From Silene latifolia (Eukaryota; Streptophyta; Magnoliopsida; Caryophyllales; Caryophyllaceae): a stretch of DNA of 64,000 nucleotides. Numbering within the stretch: the stretch's first letter is position 1; the number at the start of each line of letters is the position of its first letter. The stretch spans positions 3,612,001 to 3,676,000 of the forward strand of contig NC_133526.1 of the NCBI RefSeq assembly GCF_048544455.1, given 5' to 3'. The notes under the pieces were generated by a model. That model was not told the origin of the DNA, ran no database searches, and saw only the letters and a list, made by a program, of their open reading frames with translations. Shown here one piece after another: positions 10,701 through 21,739 of the stretch. A program made the translations under genes and the position numbers.

Positions 10701-11844
10701 CACCAGCACGCACAACCCCCCCATCATCCACTAATTTCCCGATATGATTTTTAGTCCTCCGCTGCCCGGCTTGCCTGTGAAAAAACCCCGTGTTTCGATC
10801 CCCCTCCTTCAGCCACAAGGCTCTCGACCTTTGTCTCCAAAAAAGTTCCTCTTGCCTACAAAGATCAGCCACTTCACTCACCAATTTCCGCCTCCTCTGG
10901 ACTTCAGCCACCGTGCGCCCCCCCTCATTTAGCTTCGCAATCTGCCTTCTCTTCGTCGCAATGGCCTTAACAACCTTCCCAATACTAATCTTTTTCCATG
11001 CCTGTAACTCCCTCGCACACGAGCTGAGGACATTCATCATGTCCCCTCCCCCCCGATCAACACCCCTTCGAATAGCATCCTCACATCCCTCTTCCCCAAC
11101 CCACATTTGTTCAAACCGAAATTTCTGCATATACTCCTTCTTAACCTCGCGTCTATCCAACACCAACTTGATCGGTGAGTGGTCAGCCCATTCTCGCTCC
11201 AAATGGATTAAGCGAGCATACGGAAATCGGTCCAGCCACTCATTTGTTCCCATAGCCCTATCAATCCTACACTGTCGGTTTGCTTCCCCCGCTTGCCCAT
11301 TATCCCATGTGAAAGCATAGCCCTCAAATTGGATATCCACCAAGCCACACAAATCAACCGCTTCACGGAAGTTGTTCATTTGCCACTGAGCACGGTTTCC
11401 TCCCTTCATTTCAGTTGCAAAGAGGACCTCATTGAAATCACCCACACACATCCAGGGCAGGCCGGATTGCCTTCCCAGAATACGGAGCAGCTGCCACGAC
11501 AAATGACGATCCGACACCACAGGCCACCCATAAAATCCTGTGACTCTCCAATCACCCCCCTCATCTCGAACCACAAAATCCATATAATGCACCGACGCTG
11601 ACACAAACTCACACCTCACGCCTTTTTTCCACCAGAAAGCGAGACCTCCTGACCTTCCCACACTATCCACTTCCATACCCTCATACCCTTCAAATTTTGC
11701 CCGTACGGTCCTCATTTCACGACCACTTAGCTTCGTCTCGCAAAGAAACACCATGGCCGGGGCCTCCCGTCGTAGTAAGTGACGGAGCGCACCTACACTG
11801 TCGGGGTGGCCCAATCCCCGACAGTTGAGACTTAGAAGACTCAT
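7765..11844 (-). CDS. LINE ORF2: endonuclease / reverse transcriptase / RNase H
   Basis: 1359-residue polyprotein that nicks target DNA and copies the LINE RNA into it. Domains in order: an apurinic-type endonuclease (residues about 1-225; LNCRG, CETK, GDFNEV, ADHSP motifs); a reverse transcriptase (about 490-770; FRPISLCNV, KLDMAKAYDRVEW, GLRQGDPLSP and the catalytic FFADD near 680); a zf-RVT zinc-binding module (about 1050-1095; CPMC...HLFRDC); and a C-terminal RNase H (about 1210-1350; VDAG, AEAVAVLEG, VESDCSS). Length and order fit plant L1 elements. All hallmark residues I looked for are present and the frame is open throughout. Its ATG overlaps the stop of the upstream frame as ATGA, a layout compatible with termination-reinitiation. 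Several long antisense frames (8140-12414 plus) are shadows of this sequence. Confidence 0.95.
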   Translation of the reverse strand: MSLLSLNCRGLGHPDSVGALRHLLRREAPAMVFLCETKLSGREMRTVRAKFEGYEGMEVDSVGRSGGLAFWWKKGVRCEFVSASVHYMDFVVRDEGGDWRVTGFYGWPVVSDRHLSWQLLRILGRQSGLPWMCVGDFNEVLFATEMKGGNRAQWQMNNFREAVDLCGLVDIQFEGYAFTWDNGQAGEANRQCRIDRAMGTNEWLDRFPYARLIHLEREWADHSPIKLVLDRREVKKEYMQKFRFEQMWVGEEGCEDAIRRGVDRGGGDMMNVLSSCARELQAWKKISIGKVVKAIATKRRQIAKLNEGGRTVAEVQRRRKLVSEVADLCRQEELFWRQRSRALWLKEGDRNTGFFHRQAGQRRTKNHIGKLVDDGGVVRAGDDEVSRVATIYFEGLFKASGQRDFGDIFSGVEGRVTENMNATLQQDFQEDEVIEALNQMHPLKAPGPDGMNGLFYQTYWHIVGPLVTSTVLGFLKGDPMPDEVNHTHIVLIPKKKAPDKIQDFRPISLCNVIYKLISKVLANRLKIFLGDIVSENQSAFTPGRLISDNVLIAFELFHHMKLSKSSSGAMAVKLDMAKAYDRVEWDFLRGVLMAIGFDRHWVGRVMECVSTVSSAVLINGTAKEVLKPERGLRQGDPLSPYLFILCAEVLSSLVRRAVESNALRGFRIATNAPLITHLFFADDSIFFLRAGVTEAEQLSNFLRKYEQASGQLVNLDKTTVSYSKGVSEERRVAITERLGVRMVEEQDRYLGLPTVIGKSKKPVLDIIRNKLNKRLQGWRGKILSRAGREILIKAVANSIPTYVMSIFQLPASFCDELRALVSRFWWGSEDGRRKIAWVAWKRLCKPKALGGMGFRDFLKTNQALLGKQAWRLITSPDCLWARLMRSKYYENESFLDASCGHNPSYTWRGILGARKVVELGLRRRIGDGADTYIWKDAWIVGTQTGRVLSPCFGDPNVLKVADLMLGNGGGWDEDKLATYLLPFEQERVRNIRLSTGQARDSWLWCVERDGMYTVKSAYRLLEGDNLTVTEPSSWEKDKWIWSRLWKSQVWPRIKLFFWQLCHDAIATKVNLAKRVECDNIMCPMCFASLETGTHLFRDCFIARGVWKELHLTGREEQVGIEVRDWVEGRWRDMLILEREKMMVACWAIWEARNKTVFEGVRARVEHIVRRVEDVIAEIAGKDGDCGDREGVGGGRQGESNTGWRAPEHGWVKINVDAGVKEGLGVGVGAVCRNAQGKVLWGLSLNRKEVWEPHVAEAVAVLEGLVEAVRAGHDLIVVESDCSSVVDALKTRKTGRSSFFLVLEDIFRFCSFFVDVSWSHTSRKNNEVAHALAHVSPGIVGKTVWIDQLPPVAEALLVSK

Positions 11845-12138
11845 TGGGCCCGGCGGGGTTGAGCTCCCTCAACCACCGCCTCAGGTAAATTGACGCCCCC
11901 GTCCTTTTGTTGTTTTAGTTTCTTCATCTGCCCACCCCTACCGTCTTTTTCTCTACCTCGTTTTCCTCCCACATCCACCCTCGACTCCAGCTCCTCCTGG
12001 TTTGACACACCACTCTCCCTCGGCACTCGTGTCCACTTCACTCCCTTACTGCCCTTACCTCCCTTCAGGTTCCTTTCACCTCCTTTCCCCACACCCTGTT
12101 CACACCCTGCCCACTCCCCTATGCTCATCTCCATCTCA

Positions 12139-13263
12139 TTAACACCCCCCTTCCTTTGCATACTCCCTGCACCATCGTTCATAGTCCCTTCCTCTCCCCC
12201 TATCACCATGCATCATCACCTGTCCCCCGTATGCCTCCCCCTGCCCCTGTTCAGCATCATGTCCCCCGTTTCCCATCTCATTCCCCTCTTGTGTCCCCTT
12301 ATGTCCTCCCACCTCTCCCTCCTTCAACATCTCCCTGCCTCCTTCTCTGTCTCTATTCATGCCCTTCCCCTCCACTGCCTTCTTATTTTTGAGCCCAACC
12401 GCAATATTCTGTAACTTTTCTATCATTTTTGCAATTTCCTCCTCCTCGTCTTTCTTCCCTTGATTATCGAACTCAGCCTGCAAGCTTCTCATAGCTTTCC
12501 CGTTCCCCTCCTTAGCTGTTTTCGTGATTTTCCACGGGGAAGCACGTAGCCATTCCCCATAGCGTAGTTCATCGTCCTCGTACGGGCCATCATCACAGTC
12601 TTTCTCCCCATGGCCAAGAGTTCCACATCCATAGCAGTATGTTGGTAACCTCTCATATTTGACATCAAACTTCACCATTTGTCCCGTTTGCAATTTAATT
12701 GGAACAAAAGCATGTAACGGGTTTCTCACATCATGAAGAATTCTTAACCGAATTGCCCTATCCATCTCCGGGTTTGGCCCTAATTCCATACCTATGAACT
12801 GCCCTAACATCGATCCTATCCTCCTCGCATTCGATTCGTTTTTCCTACCCGAAATAGGAAGATCATAAACCCTCGCCCACATTGGCAATTGATGTAAAAC
12901 AGTATCAGTGATCTTACCCGCGGTGTTTGGCTCGTTGAAGCACCATACAAATTTGTCAAAGTGCCATGGTTGGTTTGCTAGGACCTTCTCCTTGTCGCGC
13001 ATTGTCCCAAATCGAAAAACAAAAGTCTTCTCTTTCGCATCGATCACGTTCCCAATGATAGGTTTCGAGGGGTTCCAAAGCCTAATCATCGTCTCGATAG
13101 CCGCCTTCGCATTGATCACTTTCTGTGTCCAAATTTTACCCACAAGCATTAACTGTCCCTTTTCCTCTTCCTCCTCCGACCCCCCGTCCCAGACGAAATC
13201 ATTCCCAGATCCACCATCTCCATCACCCATAATTCCCTTTCCTTTGCTCGAAGTAGAAGCCAT
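12139..13263 (-). CDS. LINE ORF1: DUF4283 / zinc-knuckle RNA-binding protein
   Basis: 374 codons from the ATG at 13263 (MASTSSKGKG); an earlier open stretch to 13308 lacks an ATG. The N-terminal half is a DUF4283-type domain (FRFGTMRDKEKVLANQPWHF), typical of plant LINE ORF1. A zinc knuckle follows (CYGCGTLGHGEKDC). The tail is low-complexity Glu/Gly/Lys. The protein should coat LINE RNA in the ribonucleoprotein. The frame ends at 12139, but a second frame (11841-12209) with the same Gly/Lys-rich character continues from there and stops exactly at the ORF2 start with an ATGA overlap. The simplest reading is one indel in the overlap (12139-12209) that truncated an ORF1 originally reaching 11841. 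A programmed shift is possible but unsupported. Confidence 0.85.
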   Translation of the reverse strand: MASTSSKGKGIMGDGDGGSGNDFVWDGGSEEEEEKGQLMLVGKIWTQKVINAKAAIETMIRLWNPSKPIIGNVIDAKEKTFVFRFGTMRDKEKVLANQPWHFDKFVWCFNEPNTAGKITDTVLHQLPMWARVYDLPISGRKNESNARRIGSMLGQFIGMELGPNPEMDRAIRLRILHDVRNPLHAFVPIKLQTGQMVKFDVKYERLPTYCYGCGTLGHGEKDCDDGPYEDDELRYGEWLRASPWKITKTAKEGNGKAMRSLQAEFDNQGKKDEEEEIAKMIEKLQNIAVGLKNKKAVEGKGMNRDREGGREMLKEGEVGGHKGTQEGNEMGNGGHDAEQGQGEAYGGQVMMHGDRGRGRDYERWCREYAKEGGC

Positions 13264-13529
13264 CGGATCAAAAACTTTTCTGAAAACCTGCACAAAACAA
13301 TTGAACAAACAAAAGCAAAGAAAGCAAATAAAGAAGCCAAGATCCCACGCAAGGAAACGTGAGCGAGCCTCGAGCCGAAGGATAGAAACGAAGACCTACA
13401 ACTAGACTCAGACAGGAACCCTAGGAGAAAACCCTAGAATTATTTATAGACCTTGTAGTTTTTGAGCATATACACATTTTTTTCTGAGCATATTACCATT
13501 TATAAATATAGTTTTTGAGTAATATTATA

Positions 13530-13738
13530 CTCCCTCTGTCCCGGTCATTTGTTATCCTTTTCCATTTTGGGGTGTCTCAGTCATTTGTTGTCCTTTCTAT
13601 TTTAAGAATGAACTTGATAGAGTAATTTGATCATTCACACTCAATTTGTTCCACTTGTCATTTAGCTATTGACCCTCTCCTCTTTCCTTGGTCTTTGTGC
13701 TAAAACCAAAGGACAACAAATGAACGGGACGGAGGGAG
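13530..13738. mobile_element. Stowaway MITE
   Basis: 209 bp, ends CTCCCTCTGTCCCGG and CCGGGA-like CGGGACGGAGGGAG, flanked by TA on both sides as in Tc1/mariner-derived Stowaways. The internal pattern (GGTCATTTGTT, CACTCAATTTG, CCTTGGTCTTTGTGC) recurs at 15135, 28865 and 63115. Confidence 0.85.
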
Positions 13739-14820
13739 TATTTTTTTAGTGTAATGTTATAGTAAATGTGCTCAAAAATTTTATATTAAAGCAAAACTTA
13801 AAAACTTTAAAATAAAACTCATAAAATAAACAATAAGAGGTTCTACATTAGATGTATAGTCTATGAACTGATCATTCGATATATGAATGTAAGATTAAGA
13901 TAACTTGAATTTTGATGAAAGAAATAGACTAATAAAAGGATGTATATAAGCATTTTATGAGTGACGTTATGTATATATCGTTAATTCGTTATCTGTCAAC
14001 GAATGTAGGAGAATAGAAGACTCGAGAATAGAAGATGCACTCAAATATGTATTCATTAGTTTCATCCATGTGACATTGTCACGTCCTTTTCGTGCTCGTG
14101 CTCCTTTGTCTTTCTTGTACGGTGTCGTCCACTCTTAGTAGTGATAAAATGGCCAAATCATGTTTTTCTAATTTCTTACATGTATTCATAACTAAAATGG
14201 CTAGCAATTGAAACTTGAAAGACGAAATATATATATACAATTTTTATACTAATTTCACGAATTATCGACATGTGATCGATTTATGATTAGATTGGAATTT
14301 ATTTTGGTTTAAATAGGATTATTTGTTTATATCACATTTAACTATTTTAGTTTGAATTTTTTTAATCATATAGGTTAGTAAATCGGCTAAAGTTAAGAAA
14401 GAAAGTGTTTAAGTGCTAAGAGAGACTACCATTAGAAAAGCAATAAGAAAATTTATTATCTTGTAAAATCTTTTTATATATAATAAATTATGCAGAATTC
14501 AACTGGTAAAGTGATACATGTAAGAATTTAGAAAAACATGATTTGGCCATTTCAGTGATACATCATAGCTGCATTATAACTGATAAGGGTGGTATGCACT
14601 CATGGCCGAGGTTCAAATCCTGATTTCAGTGACTAATACTTCGTACAATACATAGTAAATGAATATGTTAAGACACACGAACTAATCTCAAGACAAAGTC
14701 TGATTTGAATGGAGAAGGACGTTTAATGTGGCCTTCATAAGAAACTATTGCCTTTTTTCTTTGCAAATTATAATGCAGCTATGATGTAATGAGTCGACTA
14801 TAGAAAAAGTGTTAATTTAA
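13739..14820. other. Intergenic, no gene seen
   Basis: AT-rich spacer without supported coding sequence. The words ATGATTTGGCCATTTTA and 'gcagctatgatgt' occur in both orientations (about 14145-14175, 14535-14570 and 14775), suggesting a decayed foldback element of about 600 bp, but I could not fix its ends. Confidence 0.5.
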
Positions 14821-14983
14821 GGCCTTGTTCTTTTGGACTGAAATCGTCTAAATTGGACTGAACCAAACTTAATAGAGCTGAACTGAATTAAACTGAACTA
14901 AATGCAGCTAAAAAGAAAAAAAACTGAATTGAACTGGATGAAGCTGAACTGAAATCAACTGAAATTAAGTCCAAGAAAAAGGG
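14821..14983. mobile_element. MITE, 'TTGTTCTTTTGGACTGAA' family
   Basis: Foldback of about 160 bp. The left end reads GGCCTTGTTCTTTTGGACTG; the right end, on the other strand, reads CCCTTTTTCTTGGACTTAA. The interior is made of AACTGAACTGAA-type words. Related to the element at 6254. Confidence 0.55.
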
Positions 14984-15134
14984 TAATGATAGAAAATGAT
15001 CTATTTTTGTTATGATGTTGCCAAAAAAAAAAAAAAAAGTTATGACATCACTCATTAAATATTCATTTTTTCATATAACGGTTGTTTTTCATATGTCGAA
15101 CTATACAACAATCGCATCCATTTACAATTGATTA

Positions 15135-15390
15135 CTCTCTCCGTTGCGGTCGTTTGTTGTTCTTTGGTTTTGGCACAAAGACCAAGGAAAGAGGCCCGAT
15201 CATTTATTATCCTTTGATTTTGGCATAAAGACTAAGGAAAGAGGAAGAGATTAATTACTAAATGACAAGTGGAACAATTGAGTGTGAATGATTAAATTAT
15301 TTATCAAGCTCATTCTTAAAATAGAAAGGACAACAATTTACTGAGACATCCCAATATGGAAAAAGACAATAAATAACCGGAATAAAGGGC
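15135..15390. mobile_element. Stowaway MITE, degraded
   Basis: Left end CTCTCTCCGTTGCGGTCG after TA. The interior matches the Stowaway at 13530 in the opposite sense. Part of the left arm is duplicated (two copies of the CTTTG(G/A)TTTTGGCA block). The right end has drifted to ACCGGAATAAAGGG. It lies about 280 bp upstream of the OSCA1 start codon. Confidence 0.65.
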
Positions 15391-15667
15391 TTATTTTTTA
15401 CTCATTGGGATTAACCTTTGTTCAATCCTAAATTGCCAAAAATACAAAAAAGATTGTCCAAAAAGTTTACTACAAAAAACTAAAATTAACCAGAATTGCA
15501 TTCTTTTTCAGTTTTCTGTATACTTCTGCTACACTCCTCAACTCTTTGACTCACAGCTCACAAACACAACACCATCTTCATCAAACTCTCTAAATTCATC
15601 TTCAATTACAGTAAAAAAAAAAAAACCCATTTTTTCACACAAATTTCACAGCTTTTTAACAGTAACA

Positions 15668-18600
15668 ATGGCATCAGTAGCAGATATAGGAGTATCAGCA
15701 TTAATAAACATAATAAGTGCAATAACATTTTTACTAGCATTTGCATTATTAAGAATTCAACCAATTAATGATAGAGTTTATTTTCCCAAATGGTATTTTA
15801 ATGGTAAAAGAAAAGACCCAATTGTTAAAAATTTTGTGGGTAAATTTGTTAATCTTGATTGTAAAACTTACCTTACTTTTCTTAATTGGATGCCTCAAGC
15901 TTTAAAAATGTCTGAAACTGAACTTGTTGACCATGCTGGTCTTGATTCTGTTGCTTTTCTCAGGATTTATCTACTTGGGTAATTTTCATTTACCTCTAAT
16001 TTTGCTTAATTTTACTGTCTTTGTTATGTTTTCTGCTTAATTTCAGCATTTTTTAGTTGATATTATTGATTTATGTTATTGGGTATTCTCCTTATTACTG
16101 TAATTTTGCTTAATTTTACTGTTTTCTGCTGAATTTCTACCTTTTTTTGGTTATACTTGAGTTTTTATGTGATTTTGGTGTAGATTATTGATTTATGTTC
16201 TTGGGTATTGTTCATATTATTCTAAATTTTGCTCAATTGTGTTCTTTTTGTTATGTTTTTGCTTAATCTTGAGTTTATAATTTGATTTTGATTGTTAATT
16301 GTTCTTATTTGTTTTTATTGTTATTGTACTTTTTGCTCAATTCCCTTTAATTATGCTTGTACTTGACTTTTGAAAATGTGATTTTGGTTATTAATTACTA
16401 TAATTATTGATTTTTTAAATGTTATTATTGTCCTTTTTGCTCAATTCCCTTCAATTATGCTTGTACTTGAGTTTTCAATGTGATATTGATGGTTAATTGT
16501 TATTATAGGTTTTTTACAAATTTGATTGTTCTTTTTGCTCAATTCTATTGAATTATGCTTGTTTTCTTGTTTCTGGTTGTGTATTCGGGTCTGGTTTGCT
16601 TTTGTTTCGAGCTATTCTGTAAAGTTACTACCTTTTTTGTGTTCAATCCTCCAATTCCATGCTTGTATTTTCGTACACGATTTCGATGTGATTTCTGTGC
16701 TGGGGTACTTGCTGGTTTTTCCTACAAAATTCATTCAATTTGTGCTTGTTCTGTGTGTTTCTGATGGTTTCTATGCCATTTGCTTTCTTTTGTTCAGTTC
16801 CGTGTTCCTGAACTTGTCTTGCCTTATTTTTTCTTTCCGAATCATGTGCTTTTCCCTTAAGATTATTGCAAATCAATGATGATTTTCGATGCTAATTTGA
16901 GTCCTATGCATTCTTTCTCCACAGGTTGAAGATATTCGCTCCTATGATGGTCTTAGCACTTCTTGTACTTCTGCCAGTTAATATATCTGGAGGAACATTG
17001 AATTTTCTGCGGAAAGAACTTGTTACCAGCGATATTGACAAGCTTTCTATATCAAATGTGCCTCCTAAATCAAATAGGTAGGTATACTAAGTCCACTTAT
17101 CTACATTATCTACATATATACTCCGTCTGAGTATATTTAACATTCGTCTCTATAAAGAGCAAGTGGTCCTGTCAATGTGTATTTTACATTCATCTCCTAA
17201 ATCTCAGGTTCTTTGCGCATATTGGGATGGAGTATTTGTTCACATTTTGGACTTGTTTCTTGCTTTACAAGGAATATGATAAGGTTGCATCAATGAGATT
17301 ACAGTTTCTGGCATCCCAACAAAGCCGTGTTGAGCAATACACAGTGAGTTTCGGTTCATTTCTCATCCATCGACTTTTAAGTGACAATCATGATGTTTTG
17401 TAATTCTGTTGTCTAGATTCGGTATAAGTCATTCTATTTATGGAACGCTGGTTAACATTAACTTTCTTCATATTACAATGTTTCGTATCATTTACTACAC
17501 TTAATGAGTCTTGTATGAGACTGTTCAGTAGTCGGACGAACCCAAATCCTTCGATAGCTTTCATTTAGTTCTGATGCAAGACTGTCTCATTTAAGTTTTT
17601 TACTTCTTAAATGTACTCAATATTTTGAGTCTATTTTTAGACGTCAATTAGGTTGCTCTTGAATTATTAAATGATAATTCTGTTTACGCTATGATTGGTT
17701 ATGACTTATGACTTACGAGTTTCCAAACAGGCACTCTCTATTATTTGCTCGTTTGTTTGTACGAAAGTGTTATGCTGATTATGCCATGCATTTGCGATGC
17801 TGCAGGTTTTAGTGAAGAATGTGCCACGTGTTTCAGGACATTCAATCTCAGATTCTGTGGATCAGTTTTTCAAGAAGAATCATCGCAATACCTACCTCTG
17901 CCAGCAGGTTAGCCCTTTGCTTATTGAACAAATCCTAATGTTACGTCTCTAAGATTCCATTCTGTTTCTGTATTAAGCATGAAAGATATACTTGTTACAC
18001 TTTGTGTAATTCCTTTAGTTCCTCCAATGGTAGGCGGTTTACAACGCACATAGATTTGCCAGACTTGTGAGGAAAAGGGAAAGAATCCAAAATTGGTTGG
18101 ATTATTACCAACTCAAGCTCGAAAGAAACCCCAACAAGAGGCCAAACTGCAAGGTAAGGAACATTTTTTGCAAGATCGTAATGATTCTAAATTCACGAGA
18201 ATATGCCAATGTTATCATATGTCGTGTATGTATTAATACTGACGGGTTTGTCCATGTTCATGTTCAGATAGGATGTCTTGGCCTTTGTGGTAGACGAGTT
18301 GATGCTATTGAATTCTACAGCGAACAGTTGAAGTACATGGACAATATGGTGACTTACTGACTTACTGCTAATTCTTCACTGTCATTTCTTTTTTCCGAAT
18401 ACGTTTCCGTGAATGTATGTCAATATGGGTTTTGATACATTTACACTTCCTATTTTCAGTTAAATAGAGAGCGCCAGAGAATTCTCAATGACACAAAAGC
18501 CATCATACCAAGTGCCTTTGTTTCTTTTAAGTCACGGTGGGGTGCAGCTGTATGTGCGCAAACACAGCAAAGTAAAAATCCCACATTGTGGTTAACCAGT

Positions 18601-21184
18601 TGGGCACCGGAACCTCGTGATGTGTATTGGCGTAACCTCGCTATACCAGTTGTTTCGATTACCATTCGTAAATTTATGATTGGATTAATGGTTTTTCTCA
18701 TGGTGTTTTTCTACATGATACCCATAGCTTTCGTGCAATCTCTTGCAAATCTTGAAGCACTTGAAAGGGTTGCTCCTTTTCTGAGGCCTGTGATAGAACT
18801 GTAAGTATTCGCGCCCTACGATTCTTTAGTCCCTGGTGGTGGATACGAATCAAGCCTGATGCTATCCCGTTTATTTCTTTATGTCATCACTGTGGATGTG
18901 AATAAAATTTATGTTAGTGCGTATCTTGTGGTTCTCGAGTGTTTTTGGCTAGCCTCGTATAACTTGTATGTGGATGCAAATCAAACAAATGAGCTAAAAA
19001 CTCGATGTATTATCACCAAGATAATTTCAAAAAGTTCCTTGTTTTTTTCTGCAGGAAATTCATCAAGTCTTTTCTCCAGGGTTTTCTTCCTGGTCTCGCC
19101 CTTAAAATGTTCCTATATTTTCTTCCTTCTATTTTGATGCTTATGTCGAAGATTGAGGGCCACGTCGCTTGGTCAAAACTCGAGCGCCGAGCTGCAGACA
19201 AGTATTACTTTTTTATGCTGATCAATGTATTCTTGGGAAGCTTAGTGACAGGAACAGCTCTTGGCCAGCTTGATGCTTTCATTCACCAACCACCTAGCGA
19301 GTATTGCCTCTTTTCTAAATTCTGTCCATTTTTTAACACGCGTCGTAATTGTATGCAATCAACTTAATATGAAATAATCAATCTTGGTTTATAATTTTTG
19401 GAAAAGTATTTACAACTCCTTTCTCCGGTCTAAGAAAGTCATTTGTGTCTCAACTCTCAACCTCCAGGATTCCTCGGAACATTGGTGTGTCAATACCAAT
19501 GAAGGCTACATTTTTCATTACATATATAATGGTTGATGGTTGGGCCGGCATTGCCAGTGAGATTCTCCGATTAAAGCCGCTTGTCATTTTCCACTTGAAG
19601 AACTTGTTTATAGTAAAAACTGAACGAGATAGAGACCGAGCTATGAATCCCGGATGTGTAGACTATCCAGAGACCCTGCCAAGTCTACAACTTTACTTTC
19701 TGCTTGGACTCGTCTATGCTGTTGTTACTCCAATACTTCTACCATTCATAATTGTGTTTTTTCTCTTGGCTTTCCTCGTTTACCGTCATCAGGTAATTTT
19801 ACAGAACCATATTCTTCTTCTGATGTGCTTTTAGGCAGGCTCTCATACTATCTATTATTGTCTGATTTTTCAGATAATTAACGTGTACTATCAACGATAT
19901 GAGAGTGCGGCTGCATTTTGGCCGCATGTTCACACTCGTATTATTGCTAGCCTTTTGATATCTCAACTCCTTCTGATGGGGCTTTTGAGTACCAAAGAGG
20001 CGGCTAGATCTACTCCTTTGCTTATCGTGCTACCGTTTGTCACATACGCATTCCACAAGTACTGCAAGAGTCGTTTTGAGCCGGCATTCAATAAATATCC
20101 TCTCGAGGTCAGATTAACTATTAATGCGACTCTATCTTACTCTTATTTTTCGAAGTTAATTTGGTCCATGATAATGATTAGGGTTGAGCAAAAAATCCGA
20201 TTATCCGATCCGAAAAAGTGGATATTTGATCCGAAAAGCAGTTCGGATCGGATATCCGATTCGAAACTTTCGGATACGGATCAAATATCGGATAGTAGTT
20301 TAATAATTTTCGGATATCTGATATCCGATAATTTATTAGATTTATGACTACATATGATTTATTACCACTAGATTTTGTTCTAGTTCAATGTCTAAAAAGA
20401 AATTTGCTGGGATGTAAAAGTAAAGAAGATTTAGAGTCAAATTATTGTAAAACATTTACATTGAAATCATTTCTAAGATAAAAAAAAAAAATACCGAGAA
20501 AGTAATAGTCTTGAAATCGGATCGGATAACGGATATTTGGATATCCGATCCGAAATTTTCGGATACTAAAAATCGGATATCCGAATATTTCGGATCAGAT
20601 ATCGGATAATGAAATTTGTGAGTTTCGGATACGGATATCTGATCTGAAACCAGCTTCGGATCGGATATCTGATCCATGCTCTGCCCTAAATTTAATGATA
20701 GTAGTATGATATTCCGGTTTGAAACTTATTTTTACTTGTGCAACTGCCTGCTAGTTTTACCAAAGCCGAGGACAATAGCAGAAATGCAGAATAATCAAAA
20801 TTAATGACTTTCTGTTACAGGATATTCCGATGTGAGACTAATTGGCTACTTGATCAATTTCAGGAAGCAACCGAAAAGGATGAGCAAGAGCAAACCGGAG
20901 AATTCGATCTGAATCTGAAAACCTGTCTTGCAGATGCATATTTACATCCAATCTTCCATTCCTTCGAGGAAATTGAATTCGAGGAGGTGAGAGTAGACGC
21001 AGTTAGAGTAGACAAACACGAGAATGAAGTCTCAAGTCCGCCAGCTCAAATAGAAGAAAATCTTGAAGCCTCACCACCTCAACAACCTCATCATTATTCC
21101 TATGGGGACGAATATCAGTCGTACGACTATTACCACCATCAACAAATGCAGCAATCCCATTACCAATATTACTATGATAGTTGA
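15668..21184 (+). CDS. OSCA1: OSCA1/CSC1-like mechanosensitive calcium-permeable channel
   Basis: Eleven exons: 15668-15978, 16925-17077, 17208-17343, 17806-17907, 18034-18153, 18268-18348, 18460-18800, 19055-19300, 19468-19792, 19874-20107, 20864-21184. All introns are GT-AG and the total is 2370 nt, exactly 789 codons plus stop. OSCA proteins are dimeric cation channels of plant membranes opened by membrane tension or hyperosmotic stress. The start MASVADIGVSALINI and the RIQPINDRVYFPKWY block match clade 1. In order: one N-terminal membrane helix, two more (about 110-175), a large cytosolic domain (about 175-380) and the conserved DUF221 pore region (IPMKATFFITYIMVDGWAG; YESAAAFWP). The C-terminal tail is Gln/His/Tyr-rich. 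Intron 10 holds a motif-filled TIR element (20179-20688). Clade assignment is from memory of the family. Confidence 0.93.
20179..20688. mobile_element. hAT-like TIR element with ATCCG-filled arms (copy 2), in OSCA1 intron 10
   Basis: 510 bp. Ends TAGGGTTGAGCA and TGCTCTGCCCTA are imperfect inverted repeats. Both arms are packed with GGATATCCGATCCG permutations (about 20205-20340 and 20517-20677) around an AT-rich core. TAATGAT precedes the left end and recurs four bases past the right end, so the target duplication is plausible but not clean. It lies in the last intron of the channel gene, away from both splice sites. Confidence 0.68.
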
Positions 21185-21550
21185 TTCTTGTAAGCTTATT
21201 TAGAAGCTTACTAACTAGGAATTAATTATAGTTCGGGTTTTCCATAGTGTAATTTTCGATGTAGCTCTTGTTCTCGTTCAGTCGTTCTCATTCTGATATA
21301 GCTTTTGATGTAATTATCTATGCCTTCTGTAATGTACATACATATACTTGAGCTAGATTATTCGCTTTGACATCTGATGCATGTCTTTAGTAGCCGGGAT
21401 TTTACAATGCGAAAGTGGTGATCGAGCCCTTTTACTGCCCATGTTGAAGTATGACTCACCTAAAACTTACAGTATTAATTATACTCTTGTCTTTGTAGCT
21501 TATATAGGGAAGAGTAATTTGTTGTATGATTCACTCATATATTCTCAATC

Positions 21551-21739
21551 CAATAGATCTTGGTATAGACGGGTGGGGCGAACAGACGGGTAAAGACCTC
21601 TAATAAAATGGGTAGGGGGGACAAGGTGGGGCACCCTCATGTGCTTCCCATTTTATGGCAAAATGGGTCATTTGTGAGGGAAAATGGTATCCGTCTATAC
21701 GTATAGACAGATAGTGCCCGTCTATAATAAGAATTTGTG
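21551..21739. mobile_element. Mutator-like MITE, CACAAA...GACGG family (copy 1)
   Basis: 189 bp with a perfect 9 bp target duplication TTCTCAATC (21542-21550 and 21740-21748). Arms are TATAGACGG-type. The core carries GGGGGGACAAGGTGGGGCAC, CATGTGCTTCCC and GGTATCCGTC, shared with copies at 35968, 47433 and 50640. The right end is AAGAATTTGTG. It lies about 370 bp past the OSCA1 stop. Confidence 0.85.

Larger units (their letters stand above)
7703..13447 (-). mobile_element. L1-type LINE, near full length
   Basis: Non-LTR retrotransposon of about 5.7 kb on the minus strand. The poly(A) tail appears on the plus strand as a 38-base T run at 7703-7740. ORF2 (endonuclease, reverse transcriptase, RNase H) and ORF1 (nucleic-acid-binding protein) follow in the expected order, with a 5' leader of about 180 bp. 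The octamer AGACCTTG directly precedes the T run (7695-7702) and recurs just past the 5' end (13448-13455), a likely target duplication. ORF2 is fully open over 1359 codons, so the insertion is young. ORF1 is split over two frames (see its entry), which may have silenced this copy. Confidence 0.92.

Noticed and set aside
8140-12414. Many plus-strand frames of 60-176 codons rich in Pro, Ser and Leu
   Set aside because: They are antisense to the LINE ORF2 and ORF1, have no domain signal, and owe their length to the GC-rich coding strand opposite.
16526-16879. Hydrophobic 117-codon frame on the plus strand
   Set aside because: It falls in intron 1 of the OSCA gene, whose exons join in frame on both sides; T-rich introns often give Phe/Leu-rich frames.
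18859-19137. 92-codon frame across the OSCA intron 7/exon 8 boundary
   Set aside because: Wrong frame for the channel; the exon 8 acceptor and protein similarity define the true frame.
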